Made by a program: the position numbers and the translations under genes. Under the pieces are notes generated by a model that worked only from the letters and a program-made list of their open reading frames with translations, did no database searches and was not told where the DNA came from. 64,000 bases of DNA from Pseudomonas sp. QTF5 (lineage in GTDB: Bacteria > Pseudomonadota > Gammaproteobacteria > Pseudomonadales > Pseudomonadaceae), in assembly GCF_000512695.2 (NCBI RefSeq), contig NZ_AZRW02000002.1, positions 186,001 through 250,000 of the forward strand, in the 5' to 3' direction. Below, one piece after another: positions 27,699 through 36,388 of this stretch. Each line of letters begins with the position of its first letter. Position 1 is the first letter of the stretch.

Positions 27699-28598
27699 TC
27701 AGTGGCTATCCCCGTCCCATAACCAGTTCCAGATCCCTGGTAACTCAACTGCCTCTGAACTGTCATGGACAGTACGCGCCATGGCCGCCCGCTGCAGCGC
27801 TGCCGTGTCGTCGTAAAACGCTTTCTGTGCCGTGGTCATTCCCGTAGCACGGGCGCTGTCGAGCAGGATTTGCAGATATTCGCGGGTATGCCGGGCGGTA
27901 TAGCGATTCAAGTCGTGAAAGGTCACCACCACCGGAATCACCCCATCCACCGTCGGCAACTCACCGAGGGCGATGCGCTCGCGGACTTCGGACAGTTGCC
28001 GCAGCAGATTGGCCCGTCGACGAAAGCTTGCGTTGAAGCCCCAGATCTTGCCGTCATTGGCGCTAAGGTCGGTCAGCAGTATGTGCATGCCATGCTGTTG
28101 ATAGGCCGCGAAGGTGCGCTTGTCGTAGTTCCAGAATGGCGGACGCACCAAGGTCGGCGAAGCGCCAGTGATCGCGGCGATGTCTGCGCTGCCATTGCCG
28201 AGCGACTGCTCCAGTTCTTCCGGGTCCAGAGAGCGATGGTTGGTGTGCCGGGGCGTGGCCGTATGGAAACCCAACAGGTGACCTTCGGCATGCTCGCGCC
28301 GCATGATCTGCCGGCCCGCATCACTGCCACCGGCGCGGGAGGCACGGGTCTGCACGAAGAACACCGCTTTAATGTCGGGTTGCAGCGGATTACGCGCGAG
28401 GCTGTCGAGCACGGTGACCGTCGGGTTGTAGAAACCGGACGCGCTGGGCCCGTCGTCGAAGGTCAGCAGAAAGCGGATCGGCGCTTGTGTGCGCAGACCC
28501 TGTTGCGTCTGCGGCGTCATTTCAATGGGCGCGGCGATGCAGCCAAACAGGCCGACTGCGATGGCGAACGCGGAGAGAACCTTGACCAACTGCTTCAT
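27699..28598 (-). CDS. Polysaccharide deacetylase-family lipoprotein
   Basis: 299 residues with a lipoprotein signal (FAIAVGLFGC, lipobox LFGC at about residue 20), so probably membrane-anchored in the periplasm. NodB-type motifs are visible: motif 1 TFDDGPS, motif 2 HTATPRHTNH, and motif 3 RPPFWNYD. It should remove acetyl or similar groups from a carbohydrate using a metal; the target is unknown. The ATG at 28598 is chosen because it opens the signal peptide; an ATG lies ten codons upstream. No polysaccharide cluster is nearby. Confidence 0.78.
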   Translation of the reverse strand: MKQLVKVLSAFAIAVGLFGCIAAPIEMTPQTQQGLRTQAPIRFLLTFDDGPSASGFYNPTVTVLDSLARNPLQPDIKAVFFVQTRASRAGGSDAGRQIMRREHAEGHLLGFHTATPRHTNHRSLDPEELEQSLGNGSADIAAITGASPTLVRPPFWNYDKRTFAAYQQHGMHILLTDLSANDGKIWGFNASFRRRANLLRQLSEVRERIALGELPTVDGVIPVVVTFHDLNRYTARHTREYLQILLDSARATGMTTAQKAFYDDTAALQRAAMARTVHDSSEAVELPGIWNWLWDGDSH

Positions 28599-28801
28599 GT
28601 TTTGTCTTGGACCAGACCTTTCGGTCATCACGTTTAATGGCAAAAACCCCTCGCCCATTCATCCCTCGACCGGCCCGCAGATCACTGCAAGCCGGGGTTG
28701 GATAAGGGTACACAGTGTTTGGTTCCAGCGCCCGCTCCCGCGGCTTGCTGTTTTTTTCGGTACATTCCTTCTGCATGCAGCAGGCGCATTGTCCCCTCTT
28801 A

Positions 28802-28893
28802 CCTGTGGGAGCGGGCTTGCTCGCGAATGCGGTGTGCCATTCAGAATTGATATTGACTGACACACCGCTTTCGCGAGCAAGCCCGCACACAGG
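28802..28893. repeat. REP inverted pair (class A), right arm shortened
   Basis: Left arm CTGTGGGAGCGGGCTTGCTC is intact; the right arm reads GCAAGCCCGCACACAGG, lacking TCCC. The gap between the deacetylase and the 52-residue gene holds only this and the terminator at 28921-28950. Confidence 0.85.
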
Positions 28894-28920
28894 TGATTAC
28901 ATTTCAGGCATTGGAAACCC

Positions 28921-28950
28921 AAAAGCCCCGCTATCCATGGCGGGGCTTTT
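28921..28950. terminator. Bidirectional intrinsic terminator
   Basis: AAAAGCCCCGC paired with GCGGGGCTTTT around an eight-base loop. It lies 18 bases past the stop of the minus-strand 52-residue gene. Confidence 0.85.
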
Positions 28951-28967
28951 GGGTATTTACAAGCCGA

Positions 28968-29126
28968 TCAGGGTTTCAGCGGGCGCTCCTGGTCGCGGTC
29001 CGACAGCTCTTTACCGTCGTCAGGATGCTTCCAGTCCGGCCTCGAACGCCTCTGCCGCTCGAGTTCCTCCTCAGTCGGTTCATCGATGTCCTCATCCGGG
29101 TCCGGACGCTTTGGTTCAGTGACCAT
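28968..29126 (-). CDS. Small acidic protein of 52 residues
   Basis: Begins MVTEPKRPDPDEDIDEPTEE and ends DRDQERPLKP; very rich in Asp, Glu, Arg and Pro, so probably disordered. AGGAGGT ends five bases before the ATG and a strong terminator follows, which together support a real gene despite its size. I have no family name for it; similar short acidic proteins are common orphans in Pseudomonas. Confidence 0.7.
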   Translation of the reverse strand: MVTEPKRPDPDEDIDEPTEEELERQRRSRPDWKHPDDGKELSDRDQERPLKP

Positions 29127-29191
29127 GTCCACCTCCTGTCCTCAAAGGATCAGCCCTCTATTAAGCGTAGAACAGTTTCGGATGGGACGAC

Positions 29192-29506
29192 TCAGAGCCA
29201 CCACCGCAGCAAAAAGAAGAACCCCATGCTCAATAACATGCTGAGCAAGGTGTTGCGGGTGTAAAGCACCAGGCCCACGGCCACCAGCGAACTGATCAGG
29301 TAGGGGTTGTCCCACTGCAGGTTCAACTGTTTGTCCGGCATGAACACAATCGGCCCGCAGATCGCGGTGAGCATGCCCGGCACCGCGAAACCGAGGAACT
29401 GTCGGGCATTGCTGCTCAAGCGCACCGGCAGTCGAGGCTCGAGAAATACGTAGCGGTTCAGGAATACCAGCAGGCCCATCCCGATAATCACAGCCCAGAC
29501 CATCAT
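29192..29506 (-). CDS. AzlD-like branched-chain amino acid exporter subunit
   Basis: 104 residues with about four hydrophobic helices (VWAVIIGMGLLVFLNRYVFL, FLGFAVPGMLTAICGPIVFM, ISSLVAVGLVLYT, LLSMLLSMGFFFLLRWW). AzlD is the small partner of AzlC. The start overlaps the azlC stop (ATGATGG), so translation is coupled; either of two adjacent ATG codons may be used. Confidence 0.85.
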   Translation of the reverse strand: MMVWAVIIGMGLLVFLNRYVFLEPRLPVRLSSNARQFLGFAVPGMLTAICGPIVFMPDKQLNLQWDNPYLISSLVAVGLVLYTRNTLLSMLLSMGFFFLLRWWL

Positions 29507-30201
29507 GTGCGCCCCACATAGAGTTTGTTGCAGAGAAAGCCTGCAGTCATGCCCGCCAACCCCGCCAACACCAGCGCCGAGCCCCATTGCCAATAGCTGA
29601 ACAGCACCGAACAGAACAGCGAGACCGCCACGCAGACCACCGTGGGAACGTTGCGCACCACCGGCGTGATCAAGGCGATAAAAGTCGCCGCGATGGAGAA
29701 GTCCAGCCCCAGCTGTTCAAGGCCCGGAATGCTGCTGCCCAGCACAATGCCCGCCAGGGTGAAGAGGTTCCACGCGATATAAAACGTCAGGCCCACGCCC
29801 AGGGCGTACCAGCGGTTGAACTGCTGTTTGTCATGCTGACTGGTCAGGGCGAACAACTCGTCGGTGAGCAAAAAGCCCAGGCCCACACGCCAGCGACCCG
29901 GCAACGGGGAAATTACCGAACGCATGCTCATCCCGTAAAGCAGATGCAGGGAGGTCAGCAACAATGTGGTCAACAGAATCGAAAAGACCCCGGCACCGCC
30001 CTTGAGCATGCCGATGGCGACCAATTGCGCCGCGCCGGCAAACACGATGCTCGACAGCCCCTGGCCTTGCAGCGGTGTGAGATTGGCCTCGATGGCCATG
30101 GATCCGGCCAGCAACCCCCAAGGCGCGGTCGCCAGGGACAACGGCATGATGGCCGCGGCACCGCGAAGGAATGCACTGCGCGGCATGAGTGAGTTGGACA
30201 T
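29503..30201 (-). CDS. azlC: AzlC-family branched-chain amino acid exporter
   Basis: 232 residues, inner-membrane protein with several helices. Seen: FLRGAAAIMPLSLATAPWGLLAG, IVFAGAAQLVAIGML and the FLLTDELFAL motif, as in AzlC/YgaZ. With AzlD it likely exports branched-chain amino acids or analogues. The ATG at 30201 starts the conserved region; the frame extends 37 codons upstream without homology. The ribosome site is weak. No Lrp-type regulator is adjacent. Confidence 0.87.
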   Translation of the reverse strand: MSNSLMPRSAFLRGAAAIMPLSLATAPWGLLAGSMAIEANLTPLQGQGLSSIVFAGAAQLVAIGMLKGGAGVFSILLTTLLLTSLHLLYGMSMRSVISPLPGRWRVGLGFLLTDELFALTSQHDKQQFNRWYALGVGLTFYIAWNLFTLAGIVLGSSIPGLEQLGLDFSIAATFIALITPVVRNVPTVVCVAVSLFCSVLFSYWQWGSALVLAGLAGMTAGFLCNKLYVGRT

Positions 30202-30594
30202 AACGCTCTGCAACCAGGGAAAGACCCCCAGACTGTGCCAGCAGTCGCGGTGGATGGCTTGAACAATCTTGCGCACTTGCCCGCAACCGCTGCTGATTTT
30301 CGAGATTGACAAACATCGCGCCGACTTTTAAAACTGAGCACCTCATTCAGGGTGTAAGCAATCATGTCCGCAACCTTCAACCTCAACACTGTCGTCATTG
30401 GCTTGAATGCCAAGGCGCAAGGTTGTGTTGCGCACGCCCTTAAATCGAAGAAACAGTCGCTCATGTGACCGGGGCGCGCTGTCCCGTCAGATGAGCTGAC
30501 AGGACATTGAGCGCGGCGGACACTCCCTCCTCTTGCTGACTTCCTTCTACGCTTCTGACGGTGACGAAATCGGTCAACCTTCAGGAGAAAGTGC
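30202..30594. other. Gene-poor gap between azlC and the DapA-like gene
   Basis: Holds divergent promoters for its flanking genes. I see a possible hairpin CTGTCCCGTCAG/CTGACAGGACA at about 30478-30505 and a 34-codon plus-strand frame at 30364-30468 with only a weak ribosome site. Nothing else is convincing. Confidence 0.5.
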
Positions 30595-31470
30595 ATGTCA
30601 TCGTTTCAAGGTATCTGGGTTCCCATCGTTACGCCGTTTCACAATGGCGCGATCGACTTCGACGGATTGCGGCGGCTGGTCAGTCATCTGCTGGAAAAAG
30701 GCGTCGATGGCATTGTGGTCTGTGGCACCACCGGGGAAGCCGCGGCGCTGGGCAAACATGAGCAACTGGCAGTGCTCGATGCGGTGCTGGAACAGGTAGC
30801 GCCAGAACGTGTGGTCATGGGCCTGGCCGGCAACAATCTCGCCGAGCTGCTGCAATTGCAGAGCGAGATTCTGAAACGTCCTCTGGCGGGTTTGCTGGTT
30901 CCACCGCCGTACTACATCCGCCCTTCCCAGGCCGGCCTCGAAGCTTTTTTCAAGACCGTCGCCGATGCTTCCAGCGTCCCGGTCATTCTCTACGACATTC
31001 CCTATCGCACCGGCATAGCCTTCGAACAGGCGACCCTGCTGCGGATCGTCGCCCACGAGCGGATCGTCGCGATCAAGGACTGCGGCGGCAATCCCGCCAC
31101 CACTCTTGCGCTGCTCTCCAGCGGCAAAGTCGACGTGCTGTGCGGTGAAGACAATCAGATCTTCGGCGCTTTGTGTCTGGGTGCCAAAGGCGCGATTGCC
31201 GCCTCGGCCCATGTTCATCCCGAGCTGTTCGTGAGGTTGTATCAACAGATCCGCGACAACCAGTTAGCGGCCGGCCGAACGACCTTCTTCCAGTTGCTGC
31301 CACTGATTCACAGCCTGTTCATCGAGCCCAATCCTGCCCCGGTGAAAACTGCCCTGGCCCTTGAGGGGTTGATCCACGACGAACTGCGCGCGCCGATGCA
31401 ATGCAGCAGCGAAGCCACGGCGGTGCGTTTGAAAGGAGTACTGGCCCTGCTTGAAAACAGCAATCGATAG
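30595..31470 (+). CDS. DapA-family lyase (dihydrodipicolinate synthase-like)
   Basis: Class I aldolase-type TIM barrel, 291 residues. Seen: GIWVPIVTPF, the CGTTGEAAAL loop (residues 43-51), YDIPYRTG with the conserved Tyr, and the Schiff-base Lys in AIKDCGGN. AGGAGAAA lies before the ATG. The family includes DapA, N-acetylneuraminate lyase and several sugar-acid aldolases. No lysine, sialic acid or sugar-acid genes are adjacent, so the substrate is open; the housekeeping dapA is usually found elsewhere. Confidence 0.82.
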   Translation: MSSFQGIWVPIVTPFHNGAIDFDGLRRLVSHLLEKGVDGIVVCGTTGEAAALGKHEQLAVLDAVLEQVAPERVVMGLAGNNLAELLQLQSEILKRPLAGLLVPPPYYIRPSQAGLEAFFKTVADASSVPVILYDIPYRTGIAFEQATLLRIVAHERIVAIKDCGGNPATTLALLSSGKVDVLCGEDNQIFGALCLGAKGAIAASAHVHPELFVRLYQQIRDNQLAAGRTTFFQLLPLIHSLFIEPNPAPVKTALALEGLIHDELRAPMQCSSEATAVRLKGVLALLENSNR

Positions 31471-31530
31471 AGCACAAGTACCCAGCCCGAGTACCATGGA
31501 GTGATTCACATAACGCGTCAGAGAATCGAC

Positions 31531-31917
31531 ATGCTTTACCGAATCGCTGCCGACGGGCTGGTGCTGTCTCACTTGCTGTTCATTCTGTTCGTGCTGTTCG
31601 GCGGGCTGCTGGTGCTCAAATGGCACCATTTGGTCTGGTGGCACCTGCCCGCCGCTGCGTGGGGAGTGATCGTGGAAGTTTTCCACCTGACGTGCCCACT
31701 GACCGAATGGGAAAACCTCATGCGCCAAGCGGCCGGGCAAACCGGTTACGGCGGCGGTTTTATCGAACATTACGTGTGGCCGATTATCTATCCGGCCGGG
31801 CTCACCCCCACGATTCAGCTGGGGTTGGGCAGCGTGGTGCTGGCGATCAACGTGCTGATCTATCTGCGGCTGATCCGTTTATGGAAGTTGCGGCACCCGA
31901 CCCGTTCAGGACAGTAA
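31531..31917 (+). CDS. DUF2784 membrane protein
   Basis: 128 residues with about three to four hydrophobic helices (LVLSHLLFILFVLFGGLLVL, WWHLPAAAWGVIVEVFHL, IQLGLGSVVLAINVLIYLRL) and the conserved CPLTEWENLMR turn typical of DUF2784. Function is unknown. The ATG at 31531 is used; a GTG ten codons earlier is also possible. It follows the DapA-like gene by 60 bases and could be cotranscribed. Confidence 0.8.
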   Translation: MLYRIAADGLVLSHLLFILFVLFGGLLVLKWHHLVWWHLPAAAWGVIVEVFHLTCPLTEWENLMRQAAGQTGYGGGFIEHYVWPIIYPAGLTPTIQLGLGSVVLAINVLIYLRLIRLWKLRHPTRSGQ

Positions 31918-31932
31918 CCGGTCTGGTTGAAT

Positions 31933-33510
31933 TCAGTTGGCGATGACGCTCATGTTCCGGCCACTGGCCTTGGCCACGTACAGCGCCTTGTCCGCTGCAC
32001 CGATCAAATCTTCGGGCTGGCTCTGCGCCGTCTGGTTGTAGGCACAGACCCCAAGACTGACCGTGACGATGCCTTCGGGACTGCCGCTATGCTTGATGTC
32101 CATTTGCTGAACCGCGCGCCGGATCTTTTCCGCCACCAGAAACGCCCCCACATAATCGGTGCCGGGCAGCACCACCGTAAACTCCTCGCCACCGAAACGG
32201 GCAGCAAGATCGCCGGGGCGCTGGATGTTGTCGGTGATGATGGTGCTGAGCTTGCGCAAACACTCATCGCCCGCCAGATGTCCGTAGTGATCATTGAAAC
32301 TCTTGAAATGATCGACATCGATCATCAGCAACGCAAGGCTGGTATGGGTACGCCTGGCACGGCCCATTTCCGCCAGGATGAACAAATCGAATTGACGCCG
32401 GTTGGAAAGCCCGGTCAGGGCATCCTCCAGAGCCAGCAACTTGAGGCTCTGGTTGACCTCAATGAGTTTTTCCTGAGCCTCCAGCAATTCGCTCTGAATA
32501 TGATTCTGCTGCTTCATGACGCGGATCAGGCGATAGCCGAGAACGCCCAGAAACCCCAGCAGCAATGAGACGATGCCCGCACTGAGTATCGACTCCTGCC
32601 GCCAGCCAGCCAGGACTTCAGCCTTGTCGAGCGCGGCAAAAACGATAAGGGGATAACCCTCGACCCGCCGAAACCCCACCACCCGTTCCACCCCGTCCAC
32701 ATAGGATTTGACGATGGCTGTTCCGAAATTGCCCTTGGGCAACAGCTGGGTAAACAGCGGCCCCTTGGCGACGTTGGTACCGATATCGGCTTCGTTGAAC
32801 GGGCGGCGAACGACAATGCTGGCGTCGTCGGCGATCAAATTGACCACCCCGTTACTGCCCATGTCGATGCTGTTGTACAGGTCCAGGAAATGGTTGAGAT
32901 AGATCGAAGCCGCCACCACGCCGGCAAATCGGCCATCGGCGTGATTGATCCGGCGTGACACAGTCATGACCCACTCACCGGTAGAGCGACTTCTTATCGA
33001 CGGACCGATATGAGGACCGCGGTCGGGATGATCACGGTGGTAGATGAAATATTCACGGTCAGAGTTATTGGCATCGGGCAGCACAGCATTATTGGAGTTA
33101 GCGAGCCAACGCCCTTCTTCGTCATAAACGAACAGTCCATGGAGTTGCGCCAGTTCACTGCGCTGGGCGTGAAGCAAACGTTGCAGTCGGGGAAGTTTCT
33201 CCGATTCCATGCCGTCGTTTTCGAGGCGGTCCACCAAGGTAAACAGCAGCGTATCGGCCTGCTTGATCGAGGCCTGCGCCTGCGAGGCCAGGGTTTGCGC
33301 CAGATTGGACATCTCCACTTCGCTGCCGCGCAAATGATACTGACGCGCGTTCCAGCCTTCGCCGATCACAATGGCCGTCATGGACAGGCACACCGCAATG
33401 AGCAGGAAGACGGCGTATCGAACCTTGAGCCTCGACTCAACCTGCCCAGATACCCAAGGCGTGGCGAACCGGGTGTTTTCAATACGATCTCTGACGGACG
33501 GATGCCCCAT
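31933..33510 (-). CDS. dCache-GGDEF diguanylate cyclase (membrane sensor)
   Basis: 525 residues. One membrane helix near residues 30-50 (YAVFLLIAVCLSMTAIVIG), then a periplasmic double-Cache-like sensor of about 240 residues (FVYDEEGRWLANS, REYFIYHRDHPDRGPHIG, SRRINHADGRFAGVV), a second helix (SILSAGIVSLLLGFLGVLGY), a short coiled coil and a C-terminal GGDEF domain. The active site reads GGEEF and the I-site RPGD is five residues upstream, so both catalysis and product inhibition are expected. GGGAGCG precedes the ATG. The ligand is unknown. Confidence 0.88.
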   Translation of the reverse strand: MGHPSVRDRIENTRFATPWVSGQVESRLKVRYAVFLLIAVCLSMTAIVIGEGWNARQYHLRGSEVEMSNLAQTLASQAQASIKQADTLLFTLVDRLENDGMESEKLPRLQRLLHAQRSELAQLHGLFVYDEEGRWLANSNNAVLPDANNSDREYFIYHRDHPDRGPHIGPSIRSRSTGEWVMTVSRRINHADGRFAGVVAASIYLNHFLDLYNSIDMGSNGVVNLIADDASIVVRRPFNEADIGTNVAKGPLFTQLLPKGNFGTAIVKSYVDGVERVVGFRRVEGYPLIVFAALDKAEVLAGWRQESILSAGIVSLLLGFLGVLGYRLIRVMKQQNHIQSELLEAQEKLIEVNQSLKLLALEDALTGLSNRRQFDLFILAEMGRARRTHTSLALLMIDVDHFKSFNDHYGHLAGDECLRKLSTIITDNIQRPGDLAARFGGEEFTVVLPGTDYVGAFLVAEKIRRAVQQMDIKHSGSPEGIVTVSLGVCAYNQTAQSQPEDLIGAADKALYVAKASGRNMSVIAN

Positions 33511-33658
33511 GACGCTCCCTTAATCCCTTATGACATGGCGAATTTTCCCGTTCGCCCTTTAGCACCCGCCAGCCGTGCCTGGTGCTCAAGTCATTACAAC
33601 CCGACAACGATACGATAGGTGATTTGCACGAAAACGCTTATTGAATCATGCCTGTCTG

Positions 33659-34186
33659 TTACAGCGGTATCTGTTTCACCGCCTCAAGCCAGGCCGGATT
33701 CAATTGCGTCTGTTCAGTCTCGATGCCCAGCATTTCCATCCGCGCCTTGTGCTGGTCCATCTCACGGGTCAGCTGGCTATGGTCGCTGGAGTTGCCGTCC
33801 AACTGGTGCATCTGGCTAAGTCCCAAGTGATAAAAACGCAGCAGCTTCATGGCGCTCGGATCGCCCTTCTCCACCGCCGCCGTCACCTGGTGCATGACGT
33901 TGGTGATGCTCATCAGGCTGCGTTTGAGCTGCCAACCGTACACCGCTGGCGCCATCCATTCCTGGGTCCGGAACTTGCCGCGTATCAGCGCCGCCATCAG
34001 CAATAACCCGGCAAACACGCCGCCCACGTTAAAACGCAGATTGTCACCGCCGGGCTCACCGAACAGCGCCACCGCTGCCGTGGACAGCACCATCGCCAGC
34101 ACCAGGAACATCAGGGCGATGATCACCGTGCTGCGCCGCGTCTGGCGTCGATAGACCTGGGCATTCATCGGCTGTATTTCGAACAT
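33659..34186 (-). CDS. DUF3087 family membrane protein
   Basis: 175 residues: a cytoplasmic N-terminus (MFEIQPMNAQVYRRQTRRST), two helices (VIIALMFLVLAMVLSTAAVAL and GGVFAGLLLMAALIRGKF) and a helical C-terminal part rich in His, Gln and Glu. This is the DUF3087 pattern; no function is known. The ATG at 34186 is preferred, ten codons inside the frame. Confidence 0.75.
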   Translation of the reverse strand: MFEIQPMNAQVYRRQTRRSTVIIALMFLVLAMVLSTAAVALFGEPGGDNLRFNVGGVFAGLLLMAALIRGKFRTQEWMAPAVYGWQLKRSLMSITNVMHQVTAAVEKGDPSAMKLLRFYHLGLSQMHQLDGNSSDHSQLTREMDQHKARMEMLGIETEQTQLNPAWLEAVKQIPL

Positions 34187-34400
34187 CGCGGCAGGCTTCC
34201 TTGGGTGTGAGAACAAAAAGAGTGCGAGGCATTATCGCCTCCCGTAAGGATTTAGCTATGCTGGAGCTCCTTTTCATCTTTGCATCGTCAAACGGGGACA
34301 TGGCGATACAGCGCGGTTCGTGCCATCTTCATCATGGATACACACTATTCGGATGCCATGCGCCATTGCTGGCGGGTGACATCGTTTTAAGGATCATTGA

Positions 34401-35774
34401 ATGACCCAACGACATGTAATCAACGCCTCGGTCAGCCCTAAAGGCAGCCTGGAAACACTGTCCCAACGTGAAGTACAGCAACTGAGCGAAGCCTCATCCG
34501 GAATCACCTACACCCTGTTTCGCCAGTGCGCCCTGGCCATCCTCAATACCGGCGCCCACGTCGATAACGCCAAGACCATTCTGGAAGCCTACAAAGACTT
34601 CGAAATCCGCATTCACCAGCAAGACCGTGGCGTACGCCTGGAGCTGCTGAACGCTCCGGCCGACGCTTTCGTCGACGGCGAAATGATCGCCAGCACCCGC
34701 GAAATGCTCTTCAGCGCCCTGCGCGACATCGTCTACACCGAAAACGAACTCGACGCCTTGAGCATCGACCTGAGCACCTCCCAAGGCATCAGCGACTACG
34801 TCTTCCACTTGCTGCGCAACGCCCGCACCCTGCGCCCCGGCGTCGAACCGAAAATCGTGGTGTGCTGGGGCGGCCACTCGATCAACACCGAAGAATACAA
34901 ATACACCAAGAAAGTCGGCCACGAACTCGGTTTGCGCAGCCTGGACATCTGCACCGGTTGCGGCCCGGGCGTGATGAAAGGCCCGATGAAAGGCGCGACC
35001 ATCGCCCACGCCAAGCAGCGCATCCACGGCGGCCGCTACCTCGGCTTGACTGAACCCGGGATTATCGCCGCCGAAGCGCCGAACCCGATCGTCAACGAAC
35101 TGGTGATCCTGCCGGACATCGAAAAACGTCTGGAAGCCTTCGTCCGCGTCGGCCACGGCATCATCATTTTCCCCGGTGGCGCGGGCACGGCCGAAGAATT
35201 CCTGTACCTGCTCGGCATCCTGATGCACCCGGACAACGAAGGCCTGCCCTTCCCCGTGGTTCTCACCGGGCCGAAAAGTGCCGCGCCGTACCTGGAGCAG
35301 TTGCACGCCTTCGTCGGTGCCACCCTCGGTGAAGCCGCGCAGCAGCACTACGAGATCATCATCGACGACCCGATTGAAGTGGCGCGGCAAATGACTCAGG
35401 GCCTCAAAGAGGTCAAACAGTTCCGTCGCGAGCGCAACGACGCGTTCCATTTCAACTGGCTGCTGAAGATCGACGAAGGCTTCCAGCGCCCGTTCGACCC
35501 GACCCACGCCAACATGGCCAACCTGCAACTGAGCCGCAACCTGCCCTCCCACGAACTGGCCGCCAACCTGCGCCGCGCGTTCTCCGGCATCGTCGCCGGC
35601 AACGTCAAGGACAAGGGCATCCGCCTGATCGAAGAACACGGGCCGTACCAGATCCGTGGCGATGCCGCCGTCATGCAGCCGCTGGACAAACTGCTCAAAG
35701 CCTTCGTCGCCCAGCACCGGATGAAACTGCCGGGCGGCGCGGAATATGTGCCGTGTTATCGGGTAGTGGCTTAA
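34401..35774 (+). CDS. ppnN: Nucleotide 5'-monophosphate nucleosidase PpnN (LOG family)
   Basis: 457 residues, same size as E. coli PpnN (YgdH). It hydrolyses purine monophosphates (GMP, AMP, IMP) to base and ribose 5-phosphate and is regulated by (p)ppGpp in E. coli. Seen: VCWGGHSINTEEY, the CTGCGPGVMKGPMKGA loop and the LOG motif PGGAGTAEE. The N-terminal 140 residues and C-terminal extension distinguish it from small cytokinin-type LOG proteins. A hairpin terminator follows. Confidence 0.92.
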   Translation: MTQRHVINASVSPKGSLETLSQREVQQLSEASSGITYTLFRQCALAILNTGAHVDNAKTILEAYKDFEIRIHQQDRGVRLELLNAPADAFVDGEMIASTREMLFSALRDIVYTENELDALSIDLSTSQGISDYVFHLLRNARTLRPGVEPKIVVCWGGHSINTEEYKYTKKVGHELGLRSLDICTGCGPGVMKGPMKGATIAHAKQRIHGGRYLGLTEPGIIAAEAPNPIVNELVILPDIEKRLEAFVRVGHGIIIFPGGAGTAEEFLYLLGILMHPDNEGLPFPVVLTGPKSAAPYLEQLHAFVGATLGEAAQQHYEIIIDDPIEVARQMTQGLKEVKQFRRERNDAFHFNWLLKIDEGFQRPFDPTHANMANLQLSRNLPSHELAANLRRAFSGIVAGNVKDKGIRLIEEHGPYQIRGDAAVMQPLDKLLKAFVAQHRMKLPGGAEYVPCYRVVA

Positions 35775-35783
35775 TACGCAAAA

Positions 35784-35878
35784 CCCTGTGGGAGCGGGCT
35801 TGCTCGCGAAGGCGGCGTAACAGTCGACATCTCTGTTGAATGTTAAGCAGCTTTCGCGAGCAAGCCCGCTCCCACACT
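35784..35878. repeat. REP inverted pair (class A)
   Basis: Arms CCCTGTGGGAGCGGGCTTGC and complement, with spacer CAGTCGACATCTCTGTTGAA. It lies directly after ppnN. Confidence 0.9.
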
Positions 35879-35886
35879 TTGACAAG

Positions 35887-35910
35887 AAACCCCGCGTGAT
35901 GCGGGGTTTT
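35887..35910 (+). terminator. Intrinsic terminator after ppnN
   Basis: AAACCCCGC/GCGGGGTTTT stem with a five-base loop and a T4 end. Confidence 0.75.
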
Positions 35911-36022
35911 GATCGTTCCCACGCTCTGCGTGGGAATGCAGCCCGGGACGTTCCGCGCCCCTTCCAGAGCCGAACGCAGAGCGTCCGTTGAGGCATTCCC
36001 ACGCAGAGCGTGGGAACGATCA
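35911..36022. repeat. 112-bp inverted repeat with GTTCCCACGCTCTGCGTGGG arms
   Basis: The two ends, GATCGTTCCCACGCTCTGCG and its complement, are perfect inverted copies, and each arm is itself a small hairpin. The inner part carries a third related unit (ACGCAGAGCGTCCG). I recognise this palindrome as a recurring Pseudomonas intergenic repeat, different from REP class A. Confidence 0.85.
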
Positions 36023-36028
36023 TCCTCG

Positions 36029-36388
36029 CTAGCCTCGTGGATCGAGGTTATCCAGCACCCGGTTGACTGCCAACTCCCCAAGCATGACCACCTGTTGAAT
36101 CCCCAACATCATGTTGCGATGTGGCATGTCCATCAACCCGGCGCACTCACTGAGCATCATGCTCGCTGACGCCAGGGATTCGCAGGCGTTGACCAGCAGG
36201 GTTTCGTTATCGACCTCGGTGCCGACATGGTAAATGGTGCTGGGTTTGCGCTTGGTGTCTTTGGGGATGGGCGGCTTGAGGTAGTGATCGAGGGCGCGGT
36301 CGGCGGCTTCGTGGAGTTTTTTTGAATCGAGGGATTCGTAGGGGGACGTCGGATCGGTTTCCGGCGGGTTGGGTGTAGGTTTGATCAT
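36029..36388 (-). CDS. DUF6124-like small protein
   Basis: 119 residues: a proline-rich start (MIKPTPNPPETDPTSPYESL), then KLHEAADRALDHYL and a helical C-terminal half (NACESLASASMMLSEC, GIQQVVMLGELAVNRVLDNL). I recognise this as a Pseudomonas-restricted family of unknown function, probably DUF6124. TAGGAGC precedes the ATG at 36388. An unusual non-coding leader lies upstream. Confidence 0.68.
   Translation of the reverse strand: MIKPTPNPPETDPTSPYESLDSKKLHEAADRALDHYLKPPIPKDTKRKPSTIYHVGTEVDNETLLVNACESLASASMMLSECAGLMDMPHRNMMLGIQQVVMLGELAVNRVLDNLDPRG

Noticed and set aside
30364..30468. 34-codon frame between azlC and the DapA-like gene
   Set aside because: Weak ribosome site (AGGGTG), no recognisable features, and no terminator behind it.
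35784..36022. Closely stacked repeats as a possible CRISPR array
   Set aside because: The units are inverted, not direct, the spacers are not unique, and no cas genes are present.
34494..36023. 509-codon minus-strand frame opposite ppnN
   Set aside because: Low-complexity shadow that also runs through a REP pair and terminator.
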